The notes: a model not told the origin generated them from the sequence alone. Numbered from the stretch's first letter, positions 1-7,193 are shown. The stretch: DNA of 11,160 nucleotides from Rhodobacterales bacterium (GCA_009992615.1 JAACVA010000236.1:1-11160); one strand, 5' to 3'. Made by a program: numbers and translations.

Positions 1-44
1 CCCGCCCCGACATCGACGCCATCAGCACCTGGTTTCGCCCGTGA
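1..44 (+). CDS. 3' end of an unidentified upstream gene (partial)
   Basis: The third forward frame is open from the window edge and reads RPDIDAISTWFRP before a TGA at 42-44. This stop overlaps the GTG start at 41-43 of the following membrane-protein gene (GTGA overlap), an arrangement typical of translationally coupled genes. Only 13 codons are visible, so the product cannot be identified. The overlap, rather than any homology, is the argument that this is a real gene end. Confidence 0.45.
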   Translation, partial: RPDIDAISTWFRP

Positions 45-766
45 TCCTGGCAGATTTCCTGCGTGCCTTGCGGCAGTTGGGCGACAGGCGATTCCGCCGC
101 GTGCTGTTTCTGGGGCTGGCGCTGACCGTGGTGCTGTTGTTCGCCATCTATGCCGCCTTTCTGGGGCTTGTGAACTGGATCACCCCCGATCAACTGACAA
201 TTCCCGGTCTCGGCGAGGTGACTTGGGTGAACGACCTTCTGTCGGGGGCCTCGATCATCTTCATGCTGGTGCTGTCGGTTTTTCTGATGATTCCCGTGGC
301 TTCGGCCTTTACCTCGCTGTTTCTGGATGACGTGGCGGACGCTGTTGAAGATCGCCATTATCCGCAGTTGCCCCCGGCGGTGCGTGTCGGGTTTTTCGAC
401 GGGCTGAAAGACAGCGTGGGGTTTCTGGGCGTGCTTATTCTGGCAAATATCGTGGCCTTCGCAATCTATGCCTTTTTCCTGCCGCTGGGTCCGCTGATCT
501 TTGTGCTGCTGAACGGTTATCTGTTAGGCCGCGAATATTTTCAGCTGGTCGCCCTGCGCCGCCTGACCCGCGCCGAGATGCGCGCGATGCGCCGCCGCCA
601 CGGTATACAGATCTGGCTGGCCGGGGCACTGATGGCCTTGCCGCTGATGGTGCCGCTGGTCAATCTTCTGGTGCCGGTGCTGGGGGCGGCGACCTTCACC
701 CACCTGTTCCATCGGCTGGCCCGTTCGGGCCCATCCGCTCGAACCAGTCCAAATCGGCCACGGTGA
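41..766 (+). CDS. EI24 domain (CysZ-like) inner-membrane protein
   Basis: A 241-residue polytopic membrane protein of the EI24/CysZ family. Hydrophobic segments lie at about residues 21-46, 66-94, 124-165 (probably two spans) and 190-216. Family-like sequence includes LDDVADAVEDRHYP (95-108) and NGYLLGREYFQLVALRR (158-174), the most recognisable block. CysZ of Escherichia coli mediates sulfate uptake, but alphaproteobacterial EI24 proteins are mostly uncharacterised, and no sulfur gene is nearby, so transport of sulfate is not claimed. The GTG start at 41 is chosen because it overlaps the stop of the gene before it and no good Shine-Dalgarno is seen; the next Met is inside the second membrane segment. 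The arginine-rich tail after HLFHRL overlaps the convergent DUF1467 gene by 71 bp. Confidence 0.85.
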   Translation: MILADFLRALRQLGDRRFRRVLFLGLALTVVLLFAIYAAFLGLVNWITPDQLTIPGLGEVTWVNDLLSGASIIFMLVLSVFLMIPVASAFTSLFLDDVADAVEDRHYPQLPPAVRVGFFDGLKDSVGFLGVLILANIVAFAIYAFFLPLGPLIFVLLNGYLLGREYFQLVALRRLTRAEMRAMRRRHGIQIWLAGALMALPLMVPLVNLLVPVLGAATFTHLFHRLARSGPSARTSPNRPR

Positions 767-992
767 TCGCACCTGAAAAGATAACCCCTGCAATGATACA
801 CCACAGCACCGCCGCAATGGCAGTGACCCACAGCGCCTTGCGCTTCATGTTCAGGTTGGTCGGACTGCCGGCATGTGTGCCGGGCACCACCACGCCCTCG
901 TCCCCCTGGGTGCGCAGCCCGATCGGCAAAGCGATGAACATCGTCAGGAACCACAGAACGGCAAAAAGGACGATGGCGGATGTGATGCCCAT
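696..992 (-). CDS. DUF1467 family small membrane protein
   Basis: A 98-residue protein with two predicted membrane spans (about residues 4-26 and 53-75) joined by a loop containing GLRTQGDEG and VVPGTHAGSP. This RTQ...G.VVPGT.A.AP pattern is what I know of the DUF1467 family, which has no established function and is common in Alphaproteobacteria. The ATG is preceded by AGGAG (minus strand of 1000-1004) at 7 nt spacing, so the start is firm. It follows the methylmalonyl-CoA epimerase gene by 56 bp on the same strand and is probably co-transcribed. The last 23 codons are antisense to the end of the EI24 gene; the overlap includes the conserved DLDWFERMGP stretch, so it is not only a disposable tail. 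Confidence 0.85.
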   Translation of the reverse strand: MGITSAIVLFAVLWFLTMFIALPIGLRTQGDEGVVVPGTHAGSPTNLNMKRKALWVTAIAAVLWCIIAGVIFSGAITVADLDWFERMGPNGPADGTGG

Positions 993-1048
993 GATCAGGC
1001 TCCTGTTTGGGAAAACGTCGCGTTTATGCGTGACTGACGCAAGAAAGA

Positions 1049-1453
<405 letters not shown>

Positions 1454-1483
1454 GGGCTGCGATCCACTTTGGCTGTTTGGGCC

Positions 1484-1512
1484 CTTATGGCCAGCGCTGC
1501 GTCTTGCCGCAA
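1484..1512 (-). promoter_or_regulatory. Possible promoter for mce
   Basis: On the minus strand, TTGCGG (1507-1512) is followed after 17 nt by CATAAG (1484-1489). This matches sigma-70-type spacing, with four of six -10 bases matching, and would give a leader of about 24 nt before the mce ATG. It is a visual match only. Confidence 0.3.
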
Positions 1513-1540
1513 GGGGCGCGAGGCCGCAGGCAGGCCACGG

Positions 1541-1556
1541 TTAACCGAGGATTAGC
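1541..1556 (+). promoter_or_regulatory. CtrA-like site between mce and the response-regulator gene
   Basis: TTAA at 1541-1544 and TTAGC at 1552-1556 are separated by exactly 7 nt. The CtrA consensus of Alphaproteobacteria is TTAA-N7-TTAAC, so there is one mismatch. The left half lies inside a perfect 10-bp palindrome, CGGTTAACCG (1538-1547). It sits about 58-73 bp upstream of the response-regulator ATG. TA-rich words are uncommon in this GC-rich sequence, but the match remains a prediction. Confidence 0.3.
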
Positions 1557-1613
1557 CATTTGGCGGCTAGGGTCAGAAGAGATGATTCTGCGGCACATTT
1601 GAGGAACATCACA

Positions 1614-2336
1614 ATGCCGGACATGCAAGATGAATTCCTGTTTCCGTTCAAACCAACGGCGGAACGTCCATTGTTGGGTCAGACAGTTCTGATCGTTGAG
1701 GACAGTCGCTTTGCAAGCGAGGCAATGCGTCTCATGTGTCTGCGGTGTGGCGCCCGGATTCGGCGGGCCGATACCCTGGCCGCTGCCGCGCGGCATCTCA
1801 GGGTGTATCGCCCATCCGTTGCGATCATTGATCTGGGCCTTCCCGACGGTTCGGGTCATGACCTGATCCGGGAATTGGCCCAGTCGCGGCCAAGGCTGCC
1901 TGTTCTTTTGGCCGTTTCGGGCGATCCGTCGCTGCGCGGGCTGGCCCTGCGTGCCGGGGCCGATGCATTTCTGGAAAAACCGCTGTCGCATATCGGTCAA
2001 TTGCTTGAAACAGTACTGACGCTTCTGCCGCAGGGTGGCCAGAGGAACAGTCCGCGCGCTGTGCTGAACGAACGGGTGCGCCCGGATCCATTGGCTTTGC
2101 AGGATGATCTGTCCCATGTGTCGGAATTGCTTGAGACGGCCAATACTGACGAACGGTTGACCTATGCCACCGGTTTTCTGTCGGGGCTCGCACGCAGCAT
2201 CGGAGACGGCGATTTGGCCATGGCCACCGCCAGACTGGCGGCGTTGTCGGATGCAGGCCAACCCACCGGATCGCAGATGTCGGTCGTATCGGCCCTTGTC
2301 CATGAACGACTGAACACGCGACCCATCGCCATATGA
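1614..2336 (+). CDS. Response regulator: receiver domain plus uncharacterised C-terminal region
   Basis: A 240-residue cytoplasmic two-component protein. The receiver domain spans about residues 23-140: acidic pair Glu29-Asp30 in VLIVEDS, phosphoacceptor Asp73 in IIDLGLPDGSG, switch Ser102 in AVSGD, and Lys122 in FLEKP. All catalytic positions are intact, so it should accept phosphate. The remaining ~100 residues contain no helix-turn-helix, GGDEF, HPt or other output domain that I recognise; they look largely helical (FLSGLARSIGDGDLAMATARLAAL). I chose the ATG at 1614 because GAGGAA (1601-1606) lies 7 nt upstream; a TTG at 1560 would add 18 residues without a ribosome site. No histidine kinase is adjacent, so the partner is unknown. 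Upstream lies a CtrA-like site. Confidence 0.88.
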   Translation: MPDMQDEFLFPFKPTAERPLLGQTVLIVEDSRFASEAMRLMCLRCGARIRRADTLAAAARHLRVYRPSVAIIDLGLPDGSGHDLIRELAQSRPRLPVLLAVSGDPSLRGLALRAGADAFLEKPLSHIGQLLETVLTLLPQGGQRNSPRAVLNERVRPDPLALQDDLSHVSELLETANTDERLTYATGFLSGLARSIGDGDLAMATARLAALSDAGQPTGSQMSVVSALVHERLNTRPIAI

Positions 2337-2507
2337 CCGATTTCGTCCAGAAGTCTTGGCCGATTGCATCCCTTGCAAAGCCGACTTTCACAGAAGCGCC
2401 ACAGTGATGTGCCGATTCAAACCCATTTATGACCGTTTCCAATGCGACATTCCCATTCAAACAACTTGGGTATGGCATCACAGCCCACTTTCGAGAGAAG
2501 CGAAAAA
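2337..2507 (+). other. Intergenic region between the response regulator and the small protein gene
   Basis: About 170 bp, less GC-rich than its surroundings. It contains an interrupted palindrome TTGCA-N5-TGCAA at 2364-2378 that could be an operator. I found no convincing -35/-10 pair and no terminator hairpin with a T-run, so whether the small gene has its own promoter is unclear. ATGs at 2442 and 2472 are in frame with the small protein but lack good ribosome sites. Confidence 0.4.
2364..2378. repeat. Interrupted palindrome TTGCA-N5-TGCAA
   Basis: A perfect 5+5 bp inverted repeat with a 5-nt centre, about 30 bp after the response-regulator stop. The size and symmetry would suit a dimeric repressor, but no regulator is identifiable and a chance match is quite possible. 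Confidence 0.25.
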
Positions 2508-2681
2508 ATGGAAAAGCTGGTCGAAACCGTCATGCGCCATGAACGTCAGTCGGATCTTCTGGATCGCGTCGTTCTGGCGTTGGGTGCGCTGTCTCTTTGC
2601 CTGGCCTTGGCCGGCACGATCATGGGCGGCAAGGCAGAAATCGCGACCGACGCCGCGGTCGGCATCATATCCGCCGTCTGA
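2508..2681 (+). CDS. Small single-span protein, Flp-pilin-like without processing site
   Basis: A 57-residue protein: charged N-terminus (MEKLVETVMRHERQSD), one hydrophobic span at about 21-40 (VVLALGALSLCLALAGTIMG), then GKAEIATDAAVGIISAV. The layout resembles Rhodobacterales Flp-like type IVb pilins, whose core typically reads VTVDWVVLTAA...SGG followed by a short amphipathic tail; here the corresponding part is LLDRVVLALGA and ends in GG. The pilin glycine cleavage site and Glu+5 are missing, so if related it is a non-canonical or degenerate member. The ATG at 2508 is preferred for the AGAGAAG upstream (about 2494-2500); ATGs at 2472 or 2442 would give 69 or 79 residues. Its stop lies 4 bp from the stop of the convergent DUF1501 gene. 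Function unknown. Confidence 0.6.
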   Translation: MEKLVETVMRHERQSDLLDRVVLALGALSLCLALAGTIMGGKAEIATDAAVGIISAV

Positions 2682-2685
2682 GACT

Positions 2686-3900
2686 TTACCTCAACAGTCC
2701 CGGATTGTCACCCAGGGTCAGCCCGGGAAACACCATGCCTTCCAGAACGGCACGATCAATCCCGAAGGCGTCGCGCAGCGCCCATGCGGCATAGCTGCGC
2801 ACGTCACCGGTCGGCAACAAATCGCGTCGGGCATACAGGTCGGCCTCGTCCAGCCCTGGCCACCGGCCCAGCACCCGGCCACCGCGCAATGCCCCACCAG
2901 CAAAAATCATTGCCCCACCTGTGCCGTGGTCAGTGCCTTTCGACCCGTTTTCGCGCACCGTCCGACCAAACTCTGTCATGGCGATCACCACGGTTTTGCC
3001 CCAAACCGGCCCCAGACCGGTTTGCAGCGTCAGGATGGCGTCGGCCAACTGGCCCAGCGCCTTGGGCAGAGTGCTGTCTTGCCGGCGGTGCGTATCCCAC
3101 CCGCCAAGGGAAAATGCGGCAATACGGGTGTCTTGAAACAATCGTTCGGCAGCAAATCCTGCAAGGCTGCGGATCATCGCATTTTGCCCGCCCTCCCCAA
3201 CCATTTGTGCAAGCGCCCTGCCCCGCTCCGACGTTGCGTCAGGTACGGCCAGTTCAGTCAACTCGATCGCCTCAAGCGCCGCATCGCGGAACAAGGGATC
3301 GGCATGGTACAACTGTTCCAGCAACAGTCGCGATTGCGGCGACACCGTCAAACTTACCGACGGCACCCAGTTCATGACCGGTGCGGAGCCGGACAAAACC
3401 TTCATCTCGTCACGTCCGATGGCAAAGGCGGTCTGGCTGTCGAGGCCAGGCAAGCCTTGCAACAACCGGTTCAACCAGCCTTCCCGCCGAGCCGCCAGAG
3501 GCACGTCCATCCCCGTGCCGGCTTCAAGCAGATCCTGGCCGTCGAAATGGCTGCGCTTGTCGCGGTAAGGGGTCGAAACGGCGTGAACAAAACCCAATTG
3601 ATCAGACTGCCACAGCGGCTGCAAGGGTGCAAGCGCCGGATGCATTTCATAAAAACCATCCAGCGGCAGCCCTGGCGCACCCAGCAACCCCGGGCGCAAG
3701 GCGGCGAATGCCGGATCGCCCACCGGGCGCACCACGTCCAGCCCATCCATGGCCCCCCGCAGAATCATCACCACCAGCCGCGTGTCCCACTGGGCAGACG
3801 CCAAAGTGACGGTAGACAACAGCGGATGCGCCGCCGTCGAACACCCGATCATGGCCGCACCGCGCCCCAGCAGACCCCGCCGTGTCATATTGCGCACCAT
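2686..3900 (-). CDS. DUF1501 family protein, Tat-exported
   Basis: A 404-residue protein of the DUF1501 family, which is predicted to share the alkaline-phosphatase/sulfatase fold but has no firmly assigned reaction. The N-terminus has a twin-arginine signal: TRRGLLG (6-12), a hydrophobic stretch, and a likely cleavage after ASA (34-36). Cys20 in MIGC is a poor lipobox, so lipidation is unlikely. Family motifs in order: LRGAMDGLDVV (47-57), RSHFDGQ (116-122), GGWDTH (267-272), TEFGRT (309-314), GTDHG (322-326) and VFPGLTLG (390-397). Asp52, Asp270, His272, Asp324 and His325 are candidate metal ligands, by analogy. AGGGA overlapping the preceding gene's stop supports the ATG at 3900 over Met5. 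It follows the DUF1800 gene by 11 bp, clearly one operon. Confidence 0.9.
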   Translation of the reverse strand: MVRNMTRRGLLGRGAAMIGCSTAAHPLLSTVTLASAQWDTRLVVMILRGAMDGLDVVRPVGDPAFAALRPGLLGAPGLPLDGFYEMHPALAPLQPLWQSDQLGFVHAVSTPYRDKRSHFDGQDLLEAGTGMDVPLAARREGWLNRLLQGLPGLDSQTAFAIGRDEMKVLSGSAPVMNWVPSVSLTVSPQSRLLLEQLYHADPLFRDAALEAIELTELAVPDATSERGRALAQMVGEGGQNAMIRSLAGFAAERLFQDTRIAAFSLGGWDTHRRQDSTLPKALGQLADAILTLQTGLGPVWGKTVVIAMTEFGRTVRENGSKGTDHGTGGAMIFAGGALRGGRVLGRWPGLDEADLYARRDLLPTGDVRSYAAWALRDAFGIDRAVLEGMVFPGLTLGDNPGLLR

Positions 3901-3911
3901 GTGTCAGATCC

Positions 3912-5276
3912 CTACCTGCGGTTGAATTCGGTCGAGGCCAGCACAAGGCCAACCCCCTGCGCCACCGTGTCCGCCGCCCCCACGGCCCAGATCAGTTGCG
4001 GAGTTGCGGCATCATCCAGCGCCTGCACCACAAAATCACGCGGATCAGGCAGCGGTTTGACCAAACGGGAAGGATTGCGCATGGCCCAGCGAATGCGCTG
4101 TGACAGGCCAATTGGGGTAATCCAGGCCTCGTCCGCCTCTTTCCACCCATCGGGACCGGGCGCACGCATGAAAGGTTGCCCCATCCCGGCCAGGGCGTTC
4201 ACCACCATTTCCTGAAAAGGTTGTCGCGGCAACGCCATGACATCCGCACCCGTCATACCCAGCGCCCGGAAGGCCGAGATGATAAAATCCAGCGGTTGCT
4301 TTGCCTTGCCGCCCAATGCCCCCCAGGCAGCGGGATGTTCCAACAATGCGTCGTAGACCTGCATCAAATCGCCGTCGGTTTCGCGCCACCGCGCCGCGAC
4401 ATGGGCGACAAGCGCCGGATCGGGACGGTCAGACACGAAATGCACCACCAGTTTGCGCGCGAGGTGGCGGGCGGTATCGGGGTGCACCGACAGATCGTCC
4501 AACGCCGCGAATATCGCATCCAACCCACCGCGCCGCATACCGCCATAGGTGCGGCCAAGCACGGTTTCCGGCCCCGGTTCGGCGTGGTTGGCAACAAAGG
4601 CGAACCCACCATCTTTGGGGCGAAACTGCAATCCGGTCAGTAATTCCGCCATTTCCATCACGTCACCCTGCGAATAGCTGCCGCCGACGCCCAGGGTGTG
4701 CAACTCCAACAACTCGCGCGCCAGATTTTCGTTCAGCCCTCGGTTCTGCCGCCGCCCTGCCACCGATCCCGGCCCCACCGAAGACGTCTGGTCAAGATAC
4801 AGCAACATTTGCGGATGAACGACCACGGCGCGCAACATGTCGGCGAACCGACGCGTCATCGTGGCGCGCAGCGCCGTGTCGGCGAAACTGTGCGCCAAGG
4901 CTGTTTCGCCACCACCCCGGATGCGGGTCGTGAAATGATCCAGCCAGAACAGGTGCAGCCGTTCCCGAAACGGCGCGGGCGACGCCACCGCCCGCGCAAC
5001 CACATGGCGCAGCAGGATGGGCGATGTGTCGGCCACGGCCAAGCGCGCGGCCTCGTGGGCCTTGACCGCTTCGGGATCACCGGATGCTTCAGCATCCTGG
5101 GTTTTGAAATAATTCCGCCGCAGGGCCAGCGCCTCGGCCAGCGACAACAAGGGATAGGCCGAAACCATCGCATCGGCGGCGCGCAACGACTGCATGATGT
5201 CCGGTGCCGAGCCCGCAAGACGGCCTGCCCCCAGGCCATACCCGAACCGGATCGCGGCAATCGTCGCCTGTTTCAT
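3912..5276 (-). CDS. DUF1800 family protein
   Basis: A 454-residue protein of the DUF1800 family, usually paired with DUF1501 as here. Family landmarks: RFGYGLGAG near the start (10-18), RERLHLFWLDHFTTR (104-118), the signature LNENLARELLELHTLGVGG (181-199) with YSQGDVMEMAELLTG (201-215), HPDTARHLARKLVVHFVSD (265-283), KQPLDFIISAFRALG (326-340) and the terminal LASTEFNRR. Its reaction is not known. No Sec or Tat signal is visible, although its partner carries a Tat signal, so it may stay in the cytoplasm or be exported bound to the partner. I chose the ATG at 5276 because family similarity begins there; a TTG at 5315 would add 13 residues and has no ribosome site. The ribosome site for 5276 is itself weak. 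Confidence 0.88.
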   Translation of the reverse strand: MKQATIAAIRFGYGLGAGRLAGSAPDIMQSLRAADAMVSAYPLLSLAEALALRRNYFKTQDAEASGDPEAVKAHEAARLAVADTSPILLRHVVARAVASPAPFRERLHLFWLDHFTTRIRGGGETALAHSFADTALRATMTRRFADMLRAVVVHPQMLLYLDQTSSVGPGSVAGRRQNRGLNENLARELLELHTLGVGGSYSQGDVMEMAELLTGLQFRPKDGGFAFVANHAEPGPETVLGRTYGGMRRGGLDAIFAALDDLSVHPDTARHLARKLVVHFVSDRPDPALVAHVAARWRETDGDLMQVYDALLEHPAAWGALGGKAKQPLDFIISAFRALGMTGADVMALPRQPFQEMVVNALAGMGQPFMRAPGPDGWKEADEAWITPIGLSQRIRWAMRNPSRLVKPLPDPRDFVVQALDDAATPQLIWAVGAADTVAQGVGLVLASTEFNRR

Positions 5277-5320
5277 CGCAGCTTTTGCCCATTCCCCCAG
5301 ATCGCCTGACTGCAAAGCTG

Positions 5321-5347
5321 GGGCTTGGCCGCGCGATTTTCAAGCCC
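5321..5347 (-). repeat. Inverted repeat in the aspS-DUF1800 gap
   Basis: GGGCTTG (5321-5327) and CAAGCCC (5341-5347) form a perfect 7-bp stem with a 13-nt loop. It lies between the aspS stop and the DUF1800 start. There is no following T-run on the minus strand, so it is not a classical intrinsic terminator; it could be part of a processing or attenuating structure, or chance. Confidence 0.35.
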
Positions 5348-5361
5348 GCGCAACAGCGGCA

Positions 5362-5397
5362 GGCGGCACATTGCCGCCGTCAGCTTTCAGGCGGCAA
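5362..5397 (-). terminator. Alternative GC-rich hairpins at the aspS 3' end
   Basis: Three alternating copies of one word occur: GGCGGCA (5362-5368), TGCCGCC (5372-5378) and GGCGGCA (5390-5396). In the aspS transcript, either the first two copies read can pair as an 8-bp stem TTGCCGCC/GGCGGCAA (5390-5397 with 5371-5378), enclosing the stop codon, or the last two can pair as a 7-bp stem with a 3-nt loop directly after the stop. The two are mutually exclusive. A T-run is missing, so termination is only a possibility. Confidence 0.35.
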
Positions 5398-7158
5398 GAC
5401 GCGCAGGCGCAATTCGCGCAGTTGGTCGTTCATCGGCTCGGACGGGGCGCCCATCATCAGGTCTTCGGCGCGCTGGTTCATCGGGAACATGATCACCTCG
5501 CGGATGTTCGCCTCATCCGCCAGCAGCATCACCATCCGGTCGATCCCCGCCGCACACCCACCATGGGGTGGCGCGCCATACTGGAACGCGTTGACCATGC
5601 CGCCGAACCGCTTGCGCACCTCTTCCTCGCCGTAGCCGGCCAGTTCAAACGCCTTGAACATGATTTCCGGCTTGTGATTGCGGATCGCCCCCGAGACCAG
5701 CTCATAGCCGTTGCAGGCCAGATCATACTGATACCCCAGCACGTTCAGCGGATCACCGTCCAGCGCCTCAAGCCCGCCCTGAGGCATGGAAAACGGGTTG
5801 TGGGAAAAGTCGATCTTGCCAGTGGTTTCGTCGCGCTCGTACATCGGGAAATCGACGATCCAGGCAAAGGCGAAACTGTTTGTGTCGCTCAGCCCCAGTT
5901 CATCCCCGATCACCGTGCGCGCCTTGCCCGCCACCCGTTCAAACGCGGCCGGTTTGCCGCCGAGGAAGAACGCCGCATCGCCCACGCCAAGGCCAAGTTG
6001 CTGGCGGATCGCCTCGGTCCGCTCGGGGCCGATGTTCTTGGCGAGGGGGCCTGCGGCCTCCATTTCGCCGTTGGTCTCACGCCAGAATATATACCCCATT
6101 CCCGGCAGCCCTTCCTTCTGCGCAAAGGCGTTCATCCGGTCGCAAAACTTGCGCGACCCGCCCTTGGGGGCCGGAATGGCGCGGATTTCGGTGCCCTCCT
6201 GCTCCAGCAGCTTGGCGAAGATGGCAAAGCCGGACCCGGCGAAGTGTTGGGACACCACCTGCATCTTGATCGGGTTGCGCAGGTCGGGTTTGTCGGTGCC
6301 GTACCACAGTGCGCTATCGCGATAGGAAATCTGCGGCCAGTCGGTGTTCACCTTTCGCCCGCCGCCGAAGCGTTCGAAACAGCCCTGCATCACCGGCTGA
6401 ATCGTGTCGAACACGTCTTGCTGAGTGACAAAGCTCATCTCAAGGTCAAGCTGATAGAAATCGGTGGGCGAGCGGTCGGCGCGCGGATCCTCGTCGCGGA
6501 AACACGGGGCGATCTGGAAATACCGATCAAACCCCGCCACCTGGATCAGTTGCTTGAACTGCTGCGGGGCCTGCGGCAGGGCATAGAATTTGCCGGGGTG
6601 CAGGCGCGAGGGCACCAGAAAATCACGGGCCCCTTCGGGCGAGGATGCGGTGATGATCGGCGTCTGGAATTCGTTGAACCCCTGGTCCCACATCCGCTGC
6701 CGCAGATCGCGCACCACATCGGATCGCAACACGATGTTATTGTGCAGCTTTTCGCGCCGCAGGTCGAGAAAGCGATAGCGCAGGCGCGTTTCCTCAGGGT
6801 ACTCCTGATCGCCAAACACCTGCAACGGCAGTTCACCCGCCGCGCCCAGAACTTCGAGAGCGCGCACATACACCTCGATCTCGCCGGTGGGAATTTTGGG
6901 GTTGATCAGATCCGCTGCGCGCGACTTGACCGTGCCGTCGATGCGGATGCACCATTCGGCGCGCACCTTTTCAAGTGCCGCAAAGGCCGGGCTGTCGCCG
7001 TCGCACAACACCTGGGTCATCCCATAGTGATCGCGCAGGTCGATAAACAGAACACCGCCGTGGTCGCGCACCCGGTGCACCCAGCCGGACAGGCGCACAT
7101 CATGGCCCACCTCCCCCGCAGTCAGATCGGCGCAGGTGTGAGAGCGATAGGCGTGCAT
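5380..7158 (-). CDS. aspS: Aspartyl-tRNA synthetase (probably non-discriminating)
   Basis: A 592-residue bacterial-type class II synthetase that charges tRNA with aspartate. Order of domains: N-terminal OB-fold anticodon-binding domain (about 1-105; GWVHRVRDHGG at 25-35), catalytic core with ETRLRYRFLDLRR (123-135), SSPEGARDFLVPSR (172-185), motif 2 FRDEDPRADRSP (220-231) and YGTDKPDLRNP (286-296), then the bacterial GAD insertion, and motif 3 with GIDRMVMLLADE near the end. Motif 2 is of the alphaproteobacterial form. His28 and especially His33 in the anticodon domain resemble the non-discriminating enzyme of Pseudomonas, suggesting it may also make Asp-tRNA(Asn) for GatCAB. The ATG at 7158 has GGAGG (minus strand of 7165-7169) 6 nt upstream; an in-frame extension to 7200 would overlap the promoter. 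Confidence 0.97.
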   Translation of the reverse strand: MHAYRSHTCADLTAGEVGHDVRLSGWVHRVRDHGGVLFIDLRDHYGMTQVLCDGDSPAFAALEKVRAEWCIRIDGTVKSRAADLINPKIPTGEIEVYVRALEVLGAAGELPLQVFGDQEYPEETRLRYRFLDLRREKLHNNIVLRSDVVRDLRQRMWDQGFNEFQTPIITASSPEGARDFLVPSRLHPGKFYALPQAPQQFKQLIQVAGFDRYFQIAPCFRDEDPRADRSPTDFYQLDLEMSFVTQQDVFDTIQPVMQGCFERFGGGRKVNTDWPQISYRDSALWYGTDKPDLRNPIKMQVVSQHFAGSGFAIFAKLLEQEGTEIRAIPAPKGGSRKFCDRMNAFAQKEGLPGMGYIFWRETNGEMEAAGPLAKNIGPERTEAIRQQLGLGVGDAAFFLGGKPAAFERVAGKARTVIGDELGLSDTNSFAFAWIVDFPMYERDETTGKIDFSHNPFSMPQGGLEALDGDPLNVLGYQYDLACNGYELVSGAIRNHKPEIMFKAFELAGYGEEEVRKRFGGMVNAFQYGAPPHGGCAAGIDRMVMLLADEANIREVIMFPMNQRAEDLMMGAPSEPMNDQLRELRLRVLPPES

Positions 7159-7193
7159 GGCGGGCCTCCGGGGCAAACGATGTGGATCGCGCC

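Noticed and set aside
41..766. Calling the EI24 protein the sulfate transporter CysZ
   Set aside because: Only family-level resemblance is visible and no sulfur-assimilation gene is nearby.
1027..1041. TGCGT-N5-ACGCA hairpin between mce and DUF1467
   Set aside because: A 5-bp stem with no adjacent T-run is too weak to call a terminator, and the next gene with its ribosome site follows closely.
1560..1613. TTG start extending the response regulator by 18 residues
   Set aside because: The ATG at 1614 has a GAGGAA site at ideal spacing; the extension has none and would cover the upstream regulatory region.
2356..4215. A 619-codon plus-strand open frame antisense to the DUF1501 and DUF1800 genes
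   Set aside because: Its translation is rich in Arg, Pro, Gln and His with no family motif, as expected of an antisense shadow in GC-rich DNA, while the opposite strand encodes two recognisable families.
5277..5315. TTG start extending the DUF1800 protein by 13 residues
   Set aside because: No ribosome site and the family similarity begins at the ATG at 5276; the choice is not certain because that ATG also has only a weak site.
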